NCBI RefSeq assembly: GCF_007994985.1
Contig: NZ_VOQF01000001.1
Location: 434,001 to 498,000, forward strand
Reading direction: 5' to 3'
DNA length: 64,000 nt
DNA from: Metabacillus litoralis
GTDB taxonomy: Bacteria; Bacillota; Bacilli; Bacillales; Bacillaceae
Under the pieces are notes generated by a model. That model was not told the origin of the DNA. It searched no databases and saw only the letters and a list, made by a program, of their open reading frames with translations. The position numbers were made by a program, and so were the translations under genes. Below, one piece after another: positions 49,986-59,590 of this stretch. Numbering within the stretch: the first letter of the stretch is position 1; each line of letters opens with the position of its first letter.

Positions 49986-52217
49986 TCACTTCAGTTGAGT
50001 TAAGAAATACTCACAAACATTGTTAGACCCTAAACGAACTCCTACATATGGAGGTTTTATATAATCAGCTACTTCAAAGAGTATACCTAACCACAAATAC
50101 TTTTCATCAATTATCACGAAAGGAAAATCAATTTCTTTATTGATGAACTTACTATCTTTTAACCTTGATTCCTCTTCGCTAGCCATAATCGTTAACAAAG
50201 TATAGTTATTTTTACTTGAAACCAGATTAATTATTTCATCAGGTAATTTCTTATTAGCAGGAACACCGATTATAATCGACTTTCTAGCTTTTTGTATATC
50301 CTTTTTCAATGTATCCAGCTTTTTTGCATGCATCCATGTCAAATTAGCATGTTGATGCTTAATCCATGTACCTATTTCATTTGGTAATACTTCTTGATTA
50401 TTCATTAATTGATGATCAACAAGCTGTCGAAGTGTTTTATTTTTAAACACCTTTGCTTTAATGAAATGTTGATCACTAAGATGAATAAACTTTCCTCGTG
50501 TTCTTGTGATAGCAACATTTATTAATCGCTCACTATCTTTCCCTATTAAAAGCATTCCTGGTCGGTCTTGCGGAAAACTGTCAACAGTATCAAATATCAT
50601 CACATCGCGTTCACTTCCTTGAAAACGGTGTACTGTTGCTGAGATGATATCGGCATCAACTAACTCCACTGAATAAATTTCTTGTAAAAGTAATTCCATT
50701 AACATAGCTTGAGTTTTATAGGGTGTAATATAACCAATAGATCTTGCGCCAGATAGATATGATTCATGAATTAATTGAAATGATAAGAGAAGTTGCCATA
50801 GGTTATATCTAGAATTTGTATCTTTATCACGGAGACAATGTTTACCTGTATAACTGCTATCCAATAGAACTGAGGCTCTATTAGGGAAAGGTGTTTTCTC
50901 AACGATTTCATTTCTTGCGGTCTTCACACTAGAATGATCGCCAACAAGGGAATGATAAATATGTTTGTTTGTGAAGGCTGAAATTTCGGGATGCATTCTT
51001 CTTTGTTCTTTTAAGAGAAAGAGATTTGGATGCAGTTTTTCACCACTTAACAAGTCAACAACACCTGTTTTATGAAAAATATCCTCCCTCAACCACTCAT
51101 CAACAAGTGCGTTTCTTGCAGATGCAATAGGGGGAAGTTGTTTAAAATCACCACAAATAATCAATCTTTGTCCAAGTGAGGCAGCAAAAGCAATTTGTGG
51201 TATATAAGCCATACTTGCTTCATCTACAATAACAACGTCATAATTTTTCTCATAAATGGTTGGATCATTTGCTGCTTTTGATAAGGTTGTTCCAATAATT
51301 TTAGCTTCATGAACAAATTCTATTTCCTTATGACGTATTTTTTCTAATATTGTAGCCAGTTTTCCTTCAATTGAAAGTAATTGTTCTGTATCTCTTTGAC
51401 TATAGAATTTCCCTAAATCGTTTTTCAGATCATTTTTTTCTTCTTGTAGTTTTTGCTTTTGCTGAGCTAATTCCGGATGCCTTTTTACTAAAAGCTCAGT
51501 TGTAGTTAAAGACACCTGTGATACGATACTAGTTTGTGAGCCATACCTTAACAGATCACCTTCATGGAATCTCCCTTTTTTATCAACAAAACGTGATACT
51601 TCATTCATTAAAACATCCACAGCTTGATTACTTTGTGAAAGCATTAAAACAGATTGACCTTTAAAATATTTATTAGCAGCTACTCTTCCTAATGTATAAG
51701 TTTTTCCTGTCCCAGGTGGTCCCCACACAAATGTAACTGAATTATACTTACTTCGTAACACAAGTTCATGCACATTTGATTTTATATTTTCTGTAGGATG
51801 GTTCGTTTCATTAGAAGGATTCATAAGTCTTTTTATTCGAGAGCGTTTTTTCTTACTATCTTTTATTTCCTCCAATCTTTCATGTAATTGATCTAGAAGT
51901 TCCCAAGGATCATGAGATAAAAATAATCCTGACTCTATAAACCCAAGGTATTGTTCAACAGCAATAACAACACTACTACCTTCTGAAGATAAGATTCTTC
52001 CATTCACACTTAGTTTTTTAGCTTCCACTTTAATACTCGATCCAATCGGAATTCGTATTGGCTGAGTTGTTTCAAAAAAATAAGTATAGGTTACATCTTG
52101 GTTCACTAACTGACCATTTTTCAATGAATATTTAACACTTCCATATTTCTTTAAATGTATGATTTCAGCTCTTAAAGCTTTTTGCCATATTTGAATATAA
52201 AATTTAGTAGAATGCAT
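49986..52217 (-). CDS. SF1 DNA/RNA helicase (IGHMBP2/DNA2-like)
   Basis: A 743-residue superfamily 1 helicase. Walker A is at 166-173 (GPPGTGKT), motif II is VDEASM (near 333), motif III is GDFKQLPPI, motif IV is KEQRRMHPEIS, motif V is ATVHRFQGSERDVMIFD and motif VI is NVAITRTRGKF. A beta-barrel-like N-terminus (about 1-100) and a charged insert with coiled coil (about 245-300) are typical of the Upf1-like group. The C-terminus (640-743) resembles a degenerate PLD-like domain. It is monocistronic. Whether it acts on DNA or RNA is not known. Confidence 0.85.
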   Translation of the reverse strand: MHSTKFYIQIWQKALRAEIIHLKKYGSVKYSLKNGQLVNQDVTYTYFFETTQPIRIPIGSSIKVEAKKLSVNGRILSSEGSSVVIAVEQYLGFIESGLFLSHDPWELLDQLHERLEEIKDSKKKRSRIKRLMNPSNETNHPTENIKSNVHELVLRSKYNSVTFVWGPPGTGKTYTLGRVAANKYFKGQSVLMLSQSNQAVDVLMNEVSRFVDKKGRFHEGDLLRYGSQTSIVSQVSLTTTELLVKRHPELAQQKQKLQEEKNDLKNDLGKFYSQRDTEQLLSIEGKLATILEKIRHKEIEFVHEAKIIGTTLSKAANDPTIYEKNYDVVIVDEASMAYIPQIAFAASLGQRLIICGDFKQLPPIASARNALVDEWLREDIFHKTGVVDLLSGEKLHPNLFLLKEQRRMHPEISAFTNKHIYHSLVGDHSSVKTARNEIVEKTPFPNRASVLLDSSYTGKHCLRDKDTNSRYNLWQLLLSFQLIHESYLSGARSIGYITPYKTQAMLMELLLQEIYSVELVDADIISATVHRFQGSERDVMIFDTVDSFPQDRPGMLLIGKDSERLINVAITRTRGKFIHLSDQHFIKAKVFKNKTLRQLVDHQLMNNQEVLPNEIGTWIKHQHANLTWMHAKKLDTLKKDIQKARKSIIIGVPANKKLPDEIINLVSSKNNYTLLTIMASEEESRLKDSKFINKEIDFPFVIIDEKYLWLGILFEVADYIKPPYVGVRLGSNNVCEYFLTQLK

Positions 52218-52362
52218 AAATTAAGATTCCTTCTTTCACATGACAAAAATAAATTTCTTACATTTTTTGTACAGTCTCATACTATAGCATGTTTAAGAAT
52301 GATAATCTAGAACGATATTAGTTAAAACCTTCACTAAGATTGTTCCTACCTAAAAAGTAAAA

Positions 52363-52407
52363 CATAACAAAAAAGTCGAAGCAAACAGCCCCAACTTTTT
52401 TGTTATG
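52363..52407 (-). terminator. Terminator-like hairpin between genes
   Basis: CATAACAAAAAAGT(CG) pairs with (CA)ACTTTTTTGTTATG across a 13-nt loop. It lies downstream of the rhodanese-like gene on the minus strand. Confidence 0.75.
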
Positions 52408-52477
52408 CTTTTTACTAACTAACTTTAACCACAATTTATTTAATGTGATTTAGATTTCTCAACTTCTCTGCTCTTTC

Positions 52478-52846
52478 TTAGATAACCAAATCAGATGTTT
52501 TAGTTGTACATGTGCACTCTGTTAAGCTATAGCTCGTTACATGAAATCCGTTTTTTTGTAAAAAGCGAATACCTATATTTTTTTCTAATTTAGTTGAAGC
52601 AACAACATGGACATCCTTACTTGGTATTTCATGATAATACCTTTTTAAATAAGCTATGGGAATAACAATTGTATCTGATGGTAATTGATTCGGGATATTA
52701 TTGTAATCTCTAAAATCAATTACCTGCGAATGAACCTTGTTCTGATGAACATCTATACAAGGTACACTCTTTAGTGAAGAATTCCGTTTTATCAAAATCA
52801 CGACAATAGCTAGTAAGAATATACCTACCAATGGATATACCAACAT
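52478..52846 (-). CDS. Membrane-anchored rhodanese-like protein without active Cys
   Basis: A 122-residue protein with an N-terminal membrane helix (LVYPLVGIFLLAIVVILI) and a rhodanese fold (VIDFRDYNNIPNQLPSDTIVIPIAYLKRYYHEI). The expected catalytic Cys loop reads VVASTKLEKNIG, so the Cys is missing and sulfur transfer by the usual route is unlikely. A Cys-rich end (LTECTCTTKT) is unusual and might bind metal or carry the thiol instead. AGGAGGGGA precedes ATG 52846. Confidence 0.7.
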   Translation of the reverse strand: MLVYPLVGIFLLAIVVILIKRNSSLKSVPCIDVHQNKVHSQVIDFRDYNNIPNQLPSDTIVIPIAYLKRYYHEIPSKDVHVVASTKLEKNIGIRFLQKNGFHVTSYSLTECTCTTKTSDLVI

Positions 52847-53076
52847 TGCTATCCCCTCCTAACATCTATTCAAATGAGATCCTTACACACTATACCACCA
52901 CAGGCATGAATAACAATGAAGTTTTCTTTTCTAAATTCACTATATAGTGGAAGCTGGTGTTATTCAAGTAATTGAACCAGACCTTCGTAATCGTCAAAAA
53001 TTCTATTGTTAATTTCCCATTAAAAGCAAATGCTTTCTAAAGAAACTCCTAGGAACTACTTACACAAGAAAAAACC

Positions 53077-53118
53077 AGACCATTAATTCTCAAAGAAGAA
53101 ATAAGTCTGGTTTTTTCT
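53077..53118. terminator. Terminator-like hairpin in the 0.4-kb gap
   Basis: AAACCAGAC and GTCTGGTTTTTT are arms of a hairpin with a 20-nt loop; it has a strong T run on the plus strand. No plus-strand gene ends nearby, so its role is unclear. The rest of 52847-53122 shows no gene. Confidence 0.45.
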
Positions 53119-53122
53119 CTTT

Positions 53123-53256
53123 GGTGCTGTTAAACATTGTTGTTGATTTCCGTTACAGGCAGGTCTCCCCTAGGCACGCTCCTCCCGCAGGAATCTCATA
53201 CCTTTCACTTCAAAGCAACAAGGTCCTAAAATTCAACATTAAGCTTTAACATAGCC
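53123..53256 (+). repeat. R2 repeat copy
   Basis: GGTGCTGTTAAACATTGTTG(TTGATTTCCGTTACAGGC) at the left and (ATTCAACATT)AAGCTTTAACATAGCC at the right are the R2 ends. The GC-rich core is reduced compared with 56405-56589. It lies directly 3' of the HAD gene. Confidence 0.7.
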
Positions 53257-53275
53257 TTTTTTAAACTCCAATTAC

Positions 53276-54067
53276 TTATTGATCATTAAGTTTACTTAAT
53301 AAAGGAAATAGTTCTTCAAGATGAGTAATTTCAAAATCAGGTTGTACTTCATTTCTTTCCTTGTTATGGCGATTAATCCAAACAGATTTCATCCCTAACC
53401 TAGATGCCCCTAGTATATCCGTCATTAAATTGTCACCGACCATAATTACTTCATCTTTCGTGACATTCATTTTATCTAATGCATGCTCAAAAATACTTAT
53501 GTCAGGCTTACCTCTACCAAAAGCACCAGATATGATAATTTCTTCAAAATACGGAACAAGTTCTGGTGTGATTTCTAATTTAATATTTTGCAATTCAGGT
53601 GAACCATTTGTTAATAAAAGAAGTCGGTATGAATTCTTTAAACGGTCTAGAACACTGAATGATTCTTCATAAACAAATGGAGAATTACGTCTTTGTCTTG
53701 GGAATTCTTCAGCCAGAAAAGCTCCATATTCTTGGTCGTCAATTCCACAAGCTCTTAGACCTTTCGTCCAAGCTTCTTTACGATAGGTAGGAACGATCTT
53801 TTTCATTTTTTGAAAATCCTCAGTGTTATCGTTAAAATTTCCCCAAAGTCCTTCAAAGGGATTAATTCCAATCATTTTTGTAAATTCAAACGTTTCATAG
53901 GAAGAATATAATTCTCTTGCTTCATTTCGAACAGCTTCCTCTAGCTTTTCAGCTTCTATCTGATATTTCTGTTCAGCTAACTTACATGTACTAACAAATG
54001 CTTCTTTTACACTTTTTTGGTCCCATAATAACGTATCATCTAAATCAAAGAAAATTGCTTTAATCAA
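53276..54067 (-). CDS. HAD-family hydrolase (YsaA/YjjG-like)
   Basis: A 263-residue HAD-superfamily phosphatase, subfamily IA. Motif I is [11 protein letters not shown] (nucleophile Asp and acid Asp), the cap is helical, motif II is [11 protein letters not shown], motif III is the Lys in [11 protein letters not shown] and motif IV is [16 protein letters not shown]. It resembles B. subtilis YsaA and the YjjG nucleotidase group; the substrate is unknown. TTG 54067 follows GGGGGAT. It is upstream of an R2 repeat that may end it. Confidence 0.85.
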   Translation of the reverse strand: MIKAIFFDLDDTLLWDQKSVKEAFVSTCKLAEQKYQIEAEKLEEAVRNEARELYSSYETFEFTKMIGINPFEGLWGNFNDNTEDFQKMKKIVPTYRKEAWTKGLRACGIDDQEYGAFLAEEFPRQRRNSPFVYEESFSVLDRLKNSYRLLLLTNGSPELQNIKLEITPELVPYFEEIIISGAFGRGKPDISIFEHALDKMNVTKDEVIMVGDNLMTDILGASRLGMKSVWINRHNKERNEVQPDFEITHLEELFPLLSKLNDQ

Positions 54068-54367
54068 CAGTAATCCCCCTATAAAAGATATTTATTAAAC
54101 ATACAAAAAGTTACAAGTAGTAAAGTGCTGCCTTATACACCGGTTTATATCATGGTAGATATCATTAAAGCATTATGTATAACCACATTCTTCATCTACA
54201 TTCTCATTAATATCGTATACCTATTTAAACAATAGCTTACAGAGATTTTATCTATAAGTAAATAGAATTATCATAATTTACTGATTTCCATTTTCACAGA
54301 AAAACCTGCTCAATCGTTACCCAAGCTTTATCTATCAACATATATAGGAACTAGACAAAGTATAACT
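54068..54367. other. Intergenic region, no gene seen
   Basis: 300 bp of AT-rich DNA between the HAD gene and the LacI-type gene, both minus-strand. A weak inverted repeat, AGATAAAGTTATACTTTGTCT (near 54353-54375), overlaps the end of the lacI-type gene. I see no other structure. Confidence 0.4.
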
Positions 54368-55408
54368 TTATCTAGCTCTACCCGTTGATTCTCGTAAAAT
54401 TAGTTCACAGGAAAGTAAAATCTTTTCAGCGTTTTCTTTTTCCCTGCCCATTTGGTCAATTAGGGACCGAACAGATCTTTTTCCCATTTGCTCCTTCGGC
54501 ACATGAATTGTTGTTAATGTTGGAGACTGTAAATAAGAGTTTTCTATATTATCATAACCAGTAACAGATATCTGTTCAGGTATCTTCACTTCAAGCTCCT
54601 TTAATACGTCTAGTACAAATAAAGCAATTGAATCATTAGCACATACAAGAGCAGTAGGTAGCTTATCTATCGTTTGTCCTTCTGTTATCAACCACTTTTT
54701 TATATTCTCACACATAGTATTCAAATCTTCTCCCTCATTTAGGAGTTTTGAATTTTGATTAACTGATAGTCCATGATATTCCAATGCAGACCGATATCCG
54801 AGCCAGCGATCATAAAAACTACGTGAAAAGTAAGAATTCCCTACAAATTCAATATGTTGATGACCTAAACCAATTAGGTAACTTGTTAGTTTGTAACTAC
54901 TATCATAATTATTTGCAAAGATAGTATCTGCATTAAACAACGGTTCCTCATAATCTATTAAAACAACAGGAACTTTCCAAGCATTAAATTCCAATAATAC
55001 TGATGTTGATAATTTACCAACACAGATTATCCCTAAAAACACTTCAGAATTAAAAACAGAAGAAAAGCGATCAGATTCAGTTACAATAACCATTCCTAAG
55101 CTAAACTCAGAAAGTTCACTAGAAATACCATCAATTATTTTTCCCCAGTACATAGAATCTTGATATTGACTTCTTGGTAAGACAACAAGTACATTTTGTT
55201 GAGATGTTTTTAATTGATGTTCTGTGATTGTTTGATTTGAAGAAAATATTTGACCATTGTTATTGTAGCCAAGTTGCTTTGCTGTTTCTAATACCTTTTT
55301 TCTTGTTTCTTCTTTAACACCACTTTTACCAGCTAAAGCTCTTGAAACAACATATTTCGAAACTCCAAGATAATCTGCAATATGTTGGATTGTAATTTTC
55401 TTCCCCAT
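54368..55408 (-). CDS. LacI-family transcriptional regulator
   Basis: A 346-residue LacI/GalR repressor. The N-terminal helix-turn-helix and hinge are ITIQHIADYLGVSKYVVSRALAGKSGVKEETRKKV, and the periplasmic-binding-like effector domain runs from about 65 on, with PTALVCANDSIALFVLDVLKELEVKIPEQISVTGYDN near the C-terminal half. It binds an operator and probably senses a sugar or nucleoside. It is 76 nt after a Cof-type phosphatase gene on the same strand, so sugar-phosphate metabolism is a likely theme. AGGTGGTTAG precedes ATG 55408. Confidence 0.9.
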   Translation of the reverse strand: MGKKITIQHIADYLGVSKYVVSRALAGKSGVKEETRKKVLETAKQLGYNNNGQIFSSNQTITEHQLKTSQQNVLVVLPRSQYQDSMYWGKIIDGISSELSEFSLGMVIVTESDRFSSVFNSEVFLGIICVGKLSTSVLLEFNAWKVPVVLIDYEEPLFNADTIFANNYDSSYKLTSYLIGLGHQHIEFVGNSYFSRSFYDRWLGYRSALEYHGLSVNQNSKLLNEGEDLNTMCENIKKWLITEGQTIDKLPTALVCANDSIALFVLDVLKELEVKIPEQISVTGYDNIENSYLQSPTLTTIHVPKEQMGKRSVRSLIDQMGREKENAEKILLSCELILRESTGRAR

Positions 55409-55484
55409 CTAACCACCTCATGCTAGCGTACACAACAAGAAAATGTATAATATGACAAAGATCTCACTCACTCTCTTGTCCAAT

Positions 55485-56303
55485 CTATACCGTTAATTTT
55501 TTTGACAAAATGAAATTTTCTACAACTTTTGCCACACCATCATTCATATTTGTATCCGTAACAAAATTAGCAACCTCTTTTATATCATCTGGTGCATTTC
55601 CCATAGCAACGCCTAATCCTGCAAATTCAATCATTGAAAGATCGTTATAACTATCTCCGATAGCAATAACCTCTTCTCTTTTAATCTGACAGATTTTAAT
55701 TAATTGATCTAAGCTAGTCCCTTTTGTTACACCTTTTTCAGTAAACTCTAAGAAAAATGGTTTTGAACGCATAATGCTAAAATCGTCCAATTCTTTTTGA
55801 AGCTTCTCTTCTACTATTTTTAACTTATCTGGATGATCTACCATTAACGCTTTCACAACAGGCTCATTTATTTCTTTTACAAATGAGTTTACAAGCTTGA
55901 TAGGTAATCCTGTTAATTCTGATTCAATTGTTGTATAAGGGTTTGCATCCTCGGTAATAATCTCTTCACCAACATAGGTATGAATAAATACCCCTTCACG
56001 GCGACTAATACTAAACAATTGATGAATGGATTCAGGTGTTAATGTACTACTAAACATTTCTTCATTTGTACGGCAATTGATGATTTTCCCACCATTAAAA
56101 GAAAGAATAAAACTCCCGAATTCATCCAATGCAAGCTCTTTAGCAATATGCTTCATTCCAAAAGTTGGGCGACCTGAAGCAAGCACAACCTTTACACCAT
56201 TCTTTTGAGCATTCATTAATGCTTCTTTTGTTCGAATAGAAATTGTATGATCATCACGAAGCAATGTATCATCTAAATCTAACACAATCATTTTATAATC
56301 CAT
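55485..56303 (-). CDS. Cof-type HAD-IIB phosphatase
   Basis: A 272-residue HAD-IIB phosphatase with an alpha/beta cap. Motif I is VLDLDDTLLRDDH, motif II is VVLASGRPTFGM, motif III is Lys in TEKGVTKGTSLDQLI and motif IV is AIGDSYNDLSMIEFAG. Such enzymes dephosphorylate sugar phosphates, FMN or PLP. The gene lies just before the LacI-type gene and may be co-transcribed. AAGGGGACG precedes ATG 56303. Confidence 0.88.
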   Translation of the reverse strand: MDYKMIVLDLDDTLLRDDHTISIRTKEALMNAQKNGVKVVLASGRPTFGMKHIAKELALDEFGSFILSFNGGKIINCRTNEEMFSSTLTPESIHQLFSISRREGVFIHTYVGEEIITEDANPYTTIESELTGLPIKLVNSFVKEINEPVVKALMVDHPDKLKIVEEKLQKELDDFSIMRSKPFFLEFTEKGVTKGTSLDQLIKICQIKREEVIAIGDSYNDLSMIEFAGLGVAMGNAPDDIKEVANFVTDTNMNDGVAKVVENFILSKKLTV

Positions 56304-56404
56304 ATGAATACGTCCCCTTTAAACAATCAATATCTTTCTATCCTACTATAAATCTTAAGATGATGGGAGAGTAATCAATGATTTTGAAAAAATCTTTTAA
56401 AAGT

Positions 56405-56589
56405 AGGCTCTGTTAAACTTTGTCGTTGATTTCCGTTACAGGCATTCGCTTTCCGCGGGCGGTCCGGAAGCCTCCTCGGCGCAAGCGCCTGTGGGGTCTC
56501 CCTTTGACACGCTTCTCCCGCAGGAGTCTCATGCCTTTCACTCCAATCAACCAAGTGCTAAAAATCAACCTTAAGCTTTAACATAGCCT
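56405..56589 (+). mobile_element. R2 repeat, fullest copy
   Basis: A 185-bp non-coding element with ends AGGCTCTGTTAAA(CTTTG) and (CTTAAG)CTTTAACATAGCCT, which are imperfect inverted repeats. The GC-rich core (TTCGCTTTCCGCGGGCGGTC...GCGCAAGCGCCTGTGGGG) is similar to the R1 core. Such GC-rich cores recur in many Bacillus intergenic regions. Shortened or degenerate relatives are at 14392, 34714 and 53123. Confidence 0.75.
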
Positions 56590-56595
56590 AAAAGT

Positions 56596-56634
56596 AAAAA
56601 AAGTTTATTGTCTCATACCAAGGACAATAAACTT
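56596..56634 (-). terminator. Terminator of the vanW-type gene
   Basis: On the minus strand AAGTTTATTGTC / GACAATAAACTT is followed by TTTTTTAC, 17 nt after the gene. Confidence 0.9.
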
Positions 56635-56651
56635 AAGAAAAGGAAATAAGT

Positions 56652-57596
56652 TCATATTCTTTTTACAGAGTTCTTTGCAGCAGTTACTTGAACTTCAATT
56701 GTTCCTGATGCTTTATTAACAAAAGTTTTAATCATAACAGGATAATCTTTACTATTTATAAACTTAAAATCAGGACCATTCCAAGAAACTGTCGCATCTC
56801 TACCTGCTGGAACATAACCAATTGATCTTGAATGTGAGTGATGTTCAATGATTTCAAGTCCTGCATGATCTACTGCATTAAATAAAGTAGATGAAGTTTG
56901 GCAAATTCCACCACCTATTCCTTCAACAAACTCTTTATCTACTATTTCCATTGCCTTTTGATATCCTCTTGCAGTCGTTCTTTCACCTACAACTAAATTA
57001 AAATAAAATCGATCTCCTGGTCCTAGTACTATTTGGTTAATGGCATTTGCAGACAAAGAAATATTTTCTGTTCTGCCTGTCACGCCTGGATTAAAGGATG
57101 TTTTATAGCTACCAATAACCACCTCATCAATCAATTTAACAGCTTCATCTGTTACGTTTGGATTTGTAATTTCTAATGGTATATCAAGCTCTTTATCCAG
57201 TGCCTTCACATTTGTTAACATTGTCACTAATTTCTCTTCATCAAGAATAATTCGGCTTATACCAGCTGTTAACTTACCGTTACTATCTACTTTACTTGGT
57301 ACCATTGGTCGATCTAGTTTCAAAGCTAAATCAGATGCAATATTTTTCAGATGTTCATTGTATTCTTCATCATTAACAGGTTTTAAAGTTGGAACAAAAG
57401 AATAAAGTGCTTCTTTCGATTCTGGATGAACTAAATTAATAGTAAATTCGAGCTCTTTGTTTGTAACCTGTGATGTGTGCGTAGGTACACTCCTTACTTT
57501 TAATGGTTCGCTTTGATTACCACTTACAGCACTAACTCCACTACAACCTGTAGCAAACATTAATAATAAAATTGTAGAAACATATTTTCTCACCAT
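56652..57596 (-). CDS. VanW-family lipoprotein
   Basis: A 314-residue lipoprotein with lipobox ATGC (Cys18, in LLMFATGCSG), a linker/peptidoglycan-binding-like region, and a VanW domain (YKTSFNPGVTGRTENI, VEGIGGGICQTSSTLFNAVDHAGLEIIEHHSHSRSIGYVPAGRDATVSW). VanW proteins are envelope proteins of unknown activity; the fold resembles B. subtilis YoaR. ATG 57596 follows GTGGGAG; longer in-frame readings extend into the promoter. It is monocistronic. Confidence 0.87.
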   Translation of the reverse strand: MVRKYVSTILLLMFATGCSGVSAVSGNQSEPLKVRSVPTHTSQVTNKELEFTINLVHPESKEALYSFVPTLKPVNDEEYNEHLKNIASDLALKLDRPMVPSKVDSNGKLTAGISRIILDEEKLVTMLTNVKALDKELDIPLEITNPNVTDEAVKLIDEVVIGSYKTSFNPGVTGRTENISLSANAINQIVLGPGDRFYFNLVVGERTTARGYQKAMEIVDKEFVEGIGGGICQTSSTLFNAVDHAGLEIIEHHSHSRSIGYVPAGRDATVSWNGPDFKFINSKDYPVMIKTFVNKASGTIEVQVTAAKNSVKRI

Positions 57597-57826
57597 ATTC
57601 TCTCCCACATTTCTCACTATGATAGTAAACCTTAAGGATTGACTATAAATACTTTTAGCAAGTTTATATATATTCAAAATTAATCAAAATATCCTATAAT
57701 GTAATTTATTTCCACTAATTTTCATAAAATTTTTTTAGATTCTAGTCAATCGTTAAGTCTTTAACAGTAAGACGAAGAGAATTGGAGAAAGTTTCAAATT
57801 TTTTTAAACAATGAAGAAATAAAAAA

Positions 57827-58074
57827 GAGGCTAGGACATAATTAAAGAAGTCATACAAAAAGACGAATAAATCTAAATTCAGTTAACTAAAAGAAATAAA
57901 TTCGTTCCATTGCGCTGCAGACACTCGCTTTCCACTAGTCCTTAAAATAGTATGGAAAATCAAAAAATCTATTGAAGACAGCAAATAAAAACCCGAACTA
58001 TTAGGAGAATGATAATTGAAATATCACCTAATAATTCGGGTTTATGATTAGCTTAATTACTTATGTCCCAGCCT
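57827..58074. mobile_element. R1 element, internally deleted copy
   Basis: A 248-bp copy of the R1 element (GAGGCTAGGACATAA ... TTATGTCCCAGCCT). Relative to 46042-46390 it lacks about 100 bp of GC-rich core; the junction CGCTTTCCACTAG fuses two TTCCAC repeats seen in the longer copy. The AAACCCGAACTATTAGG hairpin is intact and lies just 3' of the ilvE stop, so it can end that transcript. Confidence 0.8.
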
Positions 58075-58084
58075 ATAAAAAGAG

Positions 58085-59155
58085 TTATTTTACTTCTGTT
58101 ACCCAATTAAATATGTCTTCATGTGTACCTTTTTGAATACCTGTTAACGTGTCATATAATTTCTTAGAAATTTCTCCCGTTTCACCATCATTGATAGTAA
58201 TTTTTTCATCATTATAATAAAATTCACCAATTGGAGAAATAACCGCTGCGGTTCCTGTACCAAATGCTTCCTCCAATAATCCTTGTTTATATGCTTGATA
58301 TACCTCTTCCATTGATAGCTTTCTTTCAGAAACCACCATTCCCCAATGTGAAAGCATTTTTAAAATAGAGTTCCTTGTCACACCTTCTAGAATACTTCCA
58401 TTAAGCTCTGGAGTGACTACTTCACCATTAATTTTAAAGAAGATATTCATGCTTCCAACTTCTTCAATATATTTCTTTTCCACTCCATCTAGCCATAATA
58501 CTTGAGAATAGCCCTTTTTAGAAGCTTCTTCTTGAGCTTTTAAACTTGAGGCATAGTTACCGCCTGTCTTTGCTTTACCTGTTCCACCAGCAACTGCACG
58601 AACATATTGATTTTCAACAAAAATCTTAACTGGGTGAATACCTTCTTTATAATAAGAGCCTACCGGTGATAGAATGATCATAAAACGATAAAATTTAGAA
58701 GGAGCTACACCTAAATAATATTCAGTTGGGATGATAAATGGTCGAATATATAGTGATGTTCCTTCAGCTGTAGGAATCCAATCTTTATCAATAGCTACAA
58801 GTTGCTTTAATGCTTCAATAACAAAATCACCATCAATTTGCGGTATACAAAGACGTTCATTTGATAAATTCAACCTTTGCATATTTTTCTCTGGTCTAAA
58901 TAATAAAACTTTATCATCTTCTGTTCGATAAGCCTTTAAGCCTTCAAATACAGTTTGCCCATAATGGAAAACCATTGATGATGGATTTAATGATATAGGC
59001 TCATATGGGGTAATACGAGCATCATGCCAACCTTTAGTTGGACTGTAATCCATAACGAACATATGGTCAGTAAATACTCGGCCGAATTCCAATTGGCCAG
59101 ATTCAGGTTTCTCTTTTTTTGTTTCACTCAATGTGATATCAATTTTAGTTGTCAT
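58085..59155 (-). CDS. ilvE: Branched-chain amino acid aminotransferase
   Basis: A 356-residue class IV PLP aminotransferase that transfers the amino group between Glu and branched-chain 2-oxo acids. The PLP Lys196 lies in GGTGKAKTGGNYASSLKAQ, and FVMDYSPTKGWHDARI, YIRPFIIPTE and EEAFGTGTAAVISPIG are BCAT signatures. Length fits Bacillus YbgE/YwaA. ATG 59155 is chosen because GGGAG lies 8 nt upstream; an in-frame ATG at 59170 overlaps it. No T-box is seen upstream. Its terminator comes from an R1 element. Confidence 0.93.
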   Translation of the reverse strand: MTTKIDITLSETKKEKPESGQLEFGRVFTDHMFVMDYSPTKGWHDARITPYEPISLNPSSMVFHYGQTVFEGLKAYRTEDDKVLLFRPEKNMQRLNLSNERLCIPQIDGDFVIEALKQLVAIDKDWIPTAEGTSLYIRPFIIPTEYYLGVAPSKFYRFMIILSPVGSYYKEGIHPVKIFVENQYVRAVAGGTGKAKTGGNYASSLKAQEEASKKGYSQVLWLDGVEKKYIEEVGSMNIFFKINGEVVTPELNGSILEGVTRNSILKMLSHWGMVVSERKLSMEEVYQAYKQGLLEEAFGTGTAAVISPIGEFYYNDEKITINDGETGEISKKLYDTLTGIQKGTHEDIFNWVTEVK

Positions 59156-59552
59156 CTCTAACTCTCCCACCTATAAATTTAAAGAAGTTACATCTAGGAG
59201 TAACCTCTGAAACATAAAAACAATATAATTTTTGTAATTGAACTATATTTACCTATTTTATAACTATAAGGAAGTAGTTAACAACTGTTTTTCGACAAAA
59301 GATTCAAAATAATCTATAAAAATATTATTTTCATATAGAAATCTTATGATTCCAGTTGATTTTACAAGGTTTTTTCAATAAACATGGGTTAAATTAACAA
59401 ATATATTTTGTTGATTTAATAATAGCTTTACCATTTTCTATCTTGAAGGGAATACATGTTTATCTTAATGATTTTTATTAAAGTTTTTGGAATTAATGAC
59501 TAAATATATGACTATTCAGATTGAATTTACATTTTTTGTACGTTTAGGTATA
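59156..59552. other. Intergenic region, no gene seen
   Basis: About 400 bp of AT-rich DNA upstream of ilvE and downstream of the LPXTG gene (both minus). I looked for a T-box (AGGGTGG...ACCGCG) and see none. A small stem GTTAC/GTAAC near 59188-59205 has no clear role. The ilvE promoter must lie here. Confidence 0.4.
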
Positions 59553-59582
59553 AAAAAGCACCGATCATTTGATCGATGCTTT
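59553..59582 (-). terminator. Terminator of the LPXTG gene
   Basis: The stem AAAGCATCGATCAAA / GATCGGTGCTTTTTT lies 9 nt after the stop of the surface protein gene. Confidence 0.85.
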
Positions 59583-59590
59583 CATTAGTA

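Noticed and set aside
59156-59552. Possible T-box leader of the branched-chain aminotransferase gene
   Set aside because: No AGGGTGG/ACCGCG box, specifier region or terminator-antiterminator pair is visible.
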